Shown: positions 4,543-7,034 of the stretch, one piece after another
Layout: each line of letters starts with the position of its first letter
How positions within the stretch are numbered: the stretch's first letter is position 1
From: Deltaproteobacteria bacterium
Lineage (GTDB): Bacteria > Myxococcota > Polyangia > Polyangiales > B10-G4
Reading direction: 5' to 3'
DNA: 7,034 nucleotides
Assembly: GCA_019312705.1 (NCBI GenBank)
Contig: JAFDCW010000226.1
Span: 1 to 7,034, forward strand
Position numbers and translations under genes: made by a program
The notes under the pieces: model-generated
What the model saw: only the letters and a program-made list of their open reading frames with translations
What the model was told of the DNA's origin: nothing
Database searches by the model: none

Positions 4543-5871
4543 ACGACGCCGACCCAACCCGGTTTCGTGTCGGTCGCCGCATTCAGCGTCTCCTTGGTGA
4601 GCGTCGCTTCGTTGCTGGTCGCTTGTGGTGAGCCGCCCGTCGAGGCCGGTCGTACGACCCGTACCGCGGCCGAAGCGGACAGCCCCGCGGACTCGGCGGG
4701 CCCCGTCGACGACATCGCTCCGGTAGACGGCAGCGCCGACGATACGACTCCGGTCGACGGAACTGGCGGCACCGGCGACCCGACCGACCCTGCCGTCGAC
4801 GACGGGTATGCGGACCCCACCGACTGGGCCGGAGACGACCTCTCGGACGAGTGGCGGGCGCGCCTCGACGCCCGCGAGGTCAACTACGGGGCGGCTCTCC
4901 GGACCGCATCCCTCCGCCTCCGCGGGGACCTCCCGACCCTCGTCGAGATCACGATGCTCGAGGGCGCCGGAGACCCGGCTCTAGTCTACGAACGACTGGT
5001 GACGAGTTTCCTCGAGGACCCGCGCTTTCTTCGGCAGATGCGCAGCTACTATCGCGACACCTTCAAGATGGGCCGCGGCGACCTCGAGTCCGCCCCGCTC
5101 TTCGCGGCGAGTCTCGCGGCGACTGGGCGTAGCAACAACGAGATGCTCACGGCGAGCGTGGGCACCTGCCCGACAGTCGAAGACGGGGTCGTCGTCCCCG
5201 GAGATTGCGACAACGGCGTCGGGACCCACGCGGGGCTGCTCACCCATCCCGCGGTGATGCACCACTTCGCCTCCAACCTCGCCTTTCGGCGTGTGCGCTG
5301 GGTCCAGGAGACCTTTGCCTGCTCGGCTTTCCCGGCGGAGCACGCGGACCCCGTCGATGTCGGCGGTGCGTCGCCCTACACCGCACCCTGGCCCTTCGAG
5401 TCGATCGCCGGGGAGGCGACCGGCGGTAGGATCGACTTCCGCGACACGTCGAGCGTCACCTGCGCGAACTGCCACGCCACCATGAACCACCTGGCCCCGC
5501 TCTTCGGAAACTTCGACGAGGCCGGCCAGCTCCAGGACACCATCTCGGTGACTCTGCCCCTCGACGGCGCGCCCCTCGTCACCCTCAGCGACTGGCTTCC
5601 CGAAGGAGAAGTGACCGCTTTCCGATTCGGTGTGCCGGCGGCGGATCTCCCGGCCCTCGGAGCGGCGATGGCCGTCGACCGCGACGTGCACCGTTGCACT
5701 GTCGCCCGGGCTTGGAACTGGGCCCTCGGCAAAGGCGACATCGTGCTCACCCGGGCCGTCGTTCCCGACTCGGTCAACGAGGTCGTCGTCGATGCGTACG
5801 TCGCCGATGGCTATCGCATGGACCACTTGCTCCTCGACATTTTCACCAGCGAAGACTTCGTGAGGTTCTGA
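4540..5871 (+). CDS. Heme-binding lipoprotein of DUF1588/DUF1585 type
   Basis: This is a 443-residue protein. A hydrophobic N-terminus ends in a lipobox (SLLVAC, Cys29). Residues about 36-100 are an acidic Asp/Pro/Thr/Gly tether with a duplicated 10-residue unit. Residues about 115-180 (LRLRGDLPTLVEI, FLEDPRFLRQMRSYYRD) resemble the DUF1592/DUF1549-type helical start of planctomycete cytochrome-like proteins. GLLTHPAVM (232-240) and RVRWVQETFAC (251-261) resemble DUF1588. C308-AN-C311-H312 with Met315 and NFDEAG (324-329) follow, and HRCTVARAWNWALGKGD (384-400) plus GYRMDHLLLDIFTSEDF (424-440) match DUF1585 style. Family calls are from remembered motifs. Cys210, Cys223, Cys261 and Cys386 are further cysteines. 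Family members are proposed to be secreted electron-transfer proteins paired with Tat-exported DUF1501/DUF1552 proteins; a Tat-type gene indeed lies two genes downstream. An open frame extends upstream to 4222, but the ATG at 4540 gives the signal peptide. Confidence 0.88.
   Translation: MTTPTQPGFVSVAAFSVSLVSVASLLVACGEPPVEAGRTTRTAAEADSPADSAGPVDDIAPVDGSADDTTPVDGTGGTGDPTDPAVDDGYADPTDWAGDDLSDEWRARLDAREVNYGAALRTASLRLRGDLPTLVEITMLEGAGDPALVYERLVTSFLEDPRFLRQMRSYYRDTFKMGRGDLESAPLFAASLAATGRSNNEMLTASVGTCPTVEDGVVVPGDCDNGVGTHAGLLTHPAVMHHFASNLAFRRVRWVQETFACSAFPAEHADPVDVGGASPYTAPWPFESIAGEATGGRIDFRDTSSVTCANCHATMNHLAPLFGNFDEAGQLQDTISVTLPLDGAPLVTLSDWLPEGEVTAFRFGVPAADLPALGAAMAVDRDVHRCTVARAWNWALGKGDIVLTRAVVPDSVNEVVVDAYVADGYRMDHLLLDIFTSEDFVRF
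4708..4767 (+). repeat. Two tandem 30-base units in the acidic tether
   Basis: Bases 4708-4737 encode DDIAPVDGSA and 4738-4767 encode DDTTPVDGTG, a direct repeat at protein level (DD-x-x-PVDG). It lies just after the lipobox of the DUF1588/DUF1585-type lipoprotein and forms part of a flexible acidic spacer between the lipid anchor and the folded domain. Confidence 0.7.
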
Positions 5872-5877
5872 GGCGAG

Positions 5878-6624
5878 ATGAAGACCATCGAATACATCGT
5901 CGTCGCTTCGTTCATGCTCTCCGTGTCCGCCGTAGCTGCGGGCTGCGCGACCGAAGCGGAGTCCAATCGACCGGACAATCTCGCGGGCGCCGAGCCCGGC
6001 AGCGCCGAGGCGGTCGCCACGGCCCCGGGCTCCGAAGAGGGTGGGGCGGCGGCAGGGGTTGAGGGCACTTTCGACCACCCCGCGGCGATCGGCGGGGCTG
6101 CGGTCTCTGCCCGGGAAGCTCTCGACCGGATGCTCGAAGAGGGCCCGCCGGCCTTCTCGGCCCGGGTGCACTCTTGCCGCAAGATGAGCTACGCGAATCT
6201 CGGTCGACTGCTCGGGGGTCTCGGTGTCGATCTCGATGCCGTGGGCGAAGTGGACGCCGGGCGCATGTACGGGAGTTCCGATCAGGCCCTCGGCGCTCCG
6301 AACTACGGCGCGCGCATCGCCGAAAGCACCGAGGTCACCGTCGCCGTGGCCTCCCGGACGTTCGACATCTTCGTCCAGGCCGCCCCGGAGATCATCGCCA
6401 ACCTGCCGGACGTCGAGCGTTGCCAGGTCGGCGGGGTCGGCGCCCGAGTCTTCGACGAGGCCGGGCGGTGTAACCGGGACGGACTCAGCTGTCTGCTCGG
6501 CGAGTCAGCGAGCGCGGCCCACGTCGCGGTCTGCGACAACGCCGTCGGTGAGGCGGCGACTGCCGAAGAAGGCCAGGCCATCGCCGTCGCCGCGCTCTTG
6601 TCCGCTGCCCATGCCTGTGAGTGA
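5878..6624 (+). CDS. Cysteine-rich lipoprotein of unknown family in the heme operon
   Basis: This is a 248-residue protein starting at an ATG 6 bases after the previous stop, with a GAGG/GCGAG purine stretch as ribosome-binding site. The signal peptide (MKTIEYIVVASFMLSVS) ends in lipobox VAAGC (Cys23). Residues about 25-65 are a low-complexity Ala/Glu/Gly tether. The folded part (about 66-248) has six cysteines after the lipid cysteine (100, 182, 198, 205, 219, 247), an even number that could form three disulfides, and no CxxCH. Notable segments are CRKMSYANLGRLLGGLGVDL, GAPNYGARIAES, TFDIFVQAAPEIIANLPDVE and the C-terminal AIAVAALLSAAHACE. I do not recognise a family. Its place between a DUF1588/DUF1585-type heme lipoprotein and a Tat-exported protein suggests it is a structural or docking subunit of the same envelope complex; that is an inference from context. 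Confidence 0.82.
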   Translation: MKTIEYIVVASFMLSVSAVAAGCATEAESNRPDNLAGAEPGSAEAVATAPGSEEGGAAAGVEGTFDHPAAIGGAAVSAREALDRMLEEGPPAFSARVHSCRKMSYANLGRLLGGLGVDLDAVGEVDAGRMYGSSDQALGAPNYGARIAESTEVTVAVASRTFDIFVQAAPEIIANLPDVERCQVGGVGARVFDEAGRCNRDGLSCLLGESASAAHVAVCDNAVGEAATAEEGQAIAVAALLSAAHACE

Positions 6625-6625
6625 G

Positions 6626-6630
6626 AAGGA
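6626..6630 (+). promoter_or_regulatory. Ribosome-binding site of the Tat-exported protein gene
   Basis: AAGGA (within GAGAAGGA, 6623-6630) lies 5 bases before the ATG at 6636. It is the clearest Shine-Dalgarno match in the window and fixes that start. The gap from the previous stop is only 11 bases. Confidence 0.75.
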
Positions 6631-6635
6631 ACCCG

Positions 6636-7034
6636 ATGAGCAAGAATTCGCGAGACGTGAAACGTGCAGTCGGCCGCCGGGCGCTGATGAAGTGGAGCCT
6701 CGCGGCGGGCGCCGCCCTCGGCCTGCCCCAGTGGAAGGTCTTCGAGGTCCTCGGCATGACCGCGGGCAAGGCCTTCGCCGACGACGCTGCGTGCACCATC
6801 GCCAATCGCAGCGTGCACATCGTTGCGGGCACCGGAGGTTTCGCCTGGTTTCAGCTCCTCTGGCCCCACAACGACGTCGCCGCGGCTCGCAACCCCGCCT
6901 TTGCCTGGCACGCCATCGGTGAAGAGAGCCTCGTCGCCGGCACCGACAAGCCCCTCACCGTCGGGCCCCAGACCCCGTGGCAGACCCGGTCCGGAGCCCG
7001 GCAAGTCACCTGCTTGATGGGCGGTACCAACGAG
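6636..7034 (+). CDS. Tat-exported protein, DUF1501/DUF1552-like by context (3' end outside window)
   Basis: 133 codons run open from the ATG at 6636 to the window edge, so the gene is truncated on the right. The N-terminus is basic (MSKNSRDVKRAVGRRALMKW) with the twin arginines R14-R15 in GRRALMK. A moderately hydrophobic stretch (SLAAGAALGL) follows, with a likely cleavage after KAFA near residue 49. The mature start reads ANRSVHIVAGTGGFAWFQLLWPHN, followed by NPAFAWHAIGEE, LVAGTDKPLTVGP and ARQVTCLMGGTNE. Twin-arginine signals export folded proteins, often with cofactors. In planctomycetes and myxobacteria, proteins of the DUF1501/DUF1552 type lie next to DUF1588/DUF1585-type cytochrome proteins, as here. 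I infer membership in that group from position and signal type, not from a confirmed domain. It is probably the catalytic or core partner of the three lipoproteins upstream. Confidence 0.8.
   Translation, partial: MSKNSRDVKRAVGRRALMKWSLAAGAALGLPQWKVFEVLGMTAGKAFADDAACTIANRSVHIVAGTGGFAWFQLLWPHNDVAAARNPAFAWHAIGEESLVAGTDKPLTVGPQTPWQTRSGARQVTCLMGGTNE

Noticed and set aside
3275..4582. Long open frame on the minus strand (435 codons) opposite the diheme gene
   Set aside because: Low-complexity charged sequence with no motif, whereas the plus strand has a lipobox and two CxxCH motifs.
4981..6171. Open frame on the minus strand (396 codons) across two operon genes
   Set aside because: It spans the junction of two well-supported plus-strand genes and shows only arginine-rich shadow sequence.

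Overview
The window is strongly GC-rich, with G or C at most third codon positions. Nearly all its genes encode exported proteins: lipoproteins, c-type heme proteins, an outer-membrane-barrel-like protein, a MYXO-CTERM-like tail and a Tat substrate. This combination suggests a myxobacterium (Myxococcota), perhaps of the Polyangia/Sandaracinus type. The placement is an inference from style and protein families, not from a marker gene.

Layout. (1) Positions 1-1500, plus strand: the last 24 codons of an upstream gene overlap by 4 bases a 475-residue protein with a signal peptide, a threefold ELPPP repeat, a mixed alpha/beta domain and a probable beta-barrel. (2) Positions 1488-2800, minus strand: a coupled pair made of a small lipoprotein with a CX4CH motif and a secreted CxxCH protein resembling the MXAN_6652 family, with a MYXO-CTERM-like tail. 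The pair runs convergently into region 1, with a 13-base overlap of coding ends and no terminator between. (3) Positions 2951-3169, plus strand: a small DUF4266-type lipoprotein ending in GGGCGCN. (4) Positions 3170-3376: a 207-base gap with three small inverted repeats, no good intrinsic terminator and a sigma-54-like match just before the next operon. (5) Positions 3377 to the right edge, plus strand: a tight four-gene operon encoding a two-heme lipoprotein, a DUF1588/DUF1585-type single-heme lipoprotein, a cysteine-rich lipoprotein of unknown family, and the start of a Tat-exported protein cut by the window edge.

How the genes may work together. The operon at 3377-7034 looks like a cell-envelope module: lipid-anchored proteins carrying three CxxCH sites, plus a partner folded in the cytoplasm and exported by Tat. 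This resembles the pairing of DUF1588/DUF1585-type cytochrome proteins with Tat-exported DUF1501/DUF1552-type proteins in planctomycetes and myxobacteria, whose biochemical role is largely unknown to me. The divergent minus-strand pair carries two more heme-type motifs, so five candidate heme sites lie within about 3.7 kb. The most unusual local detail is a G9 tract at the junction of the first two operon genes. It doubles as the ribosome-binding region of the second gene, and one extra G would fuse the two reading frames. No tRNA, rRNA, CRISPR array, insertion sequence or phage gene was seen.
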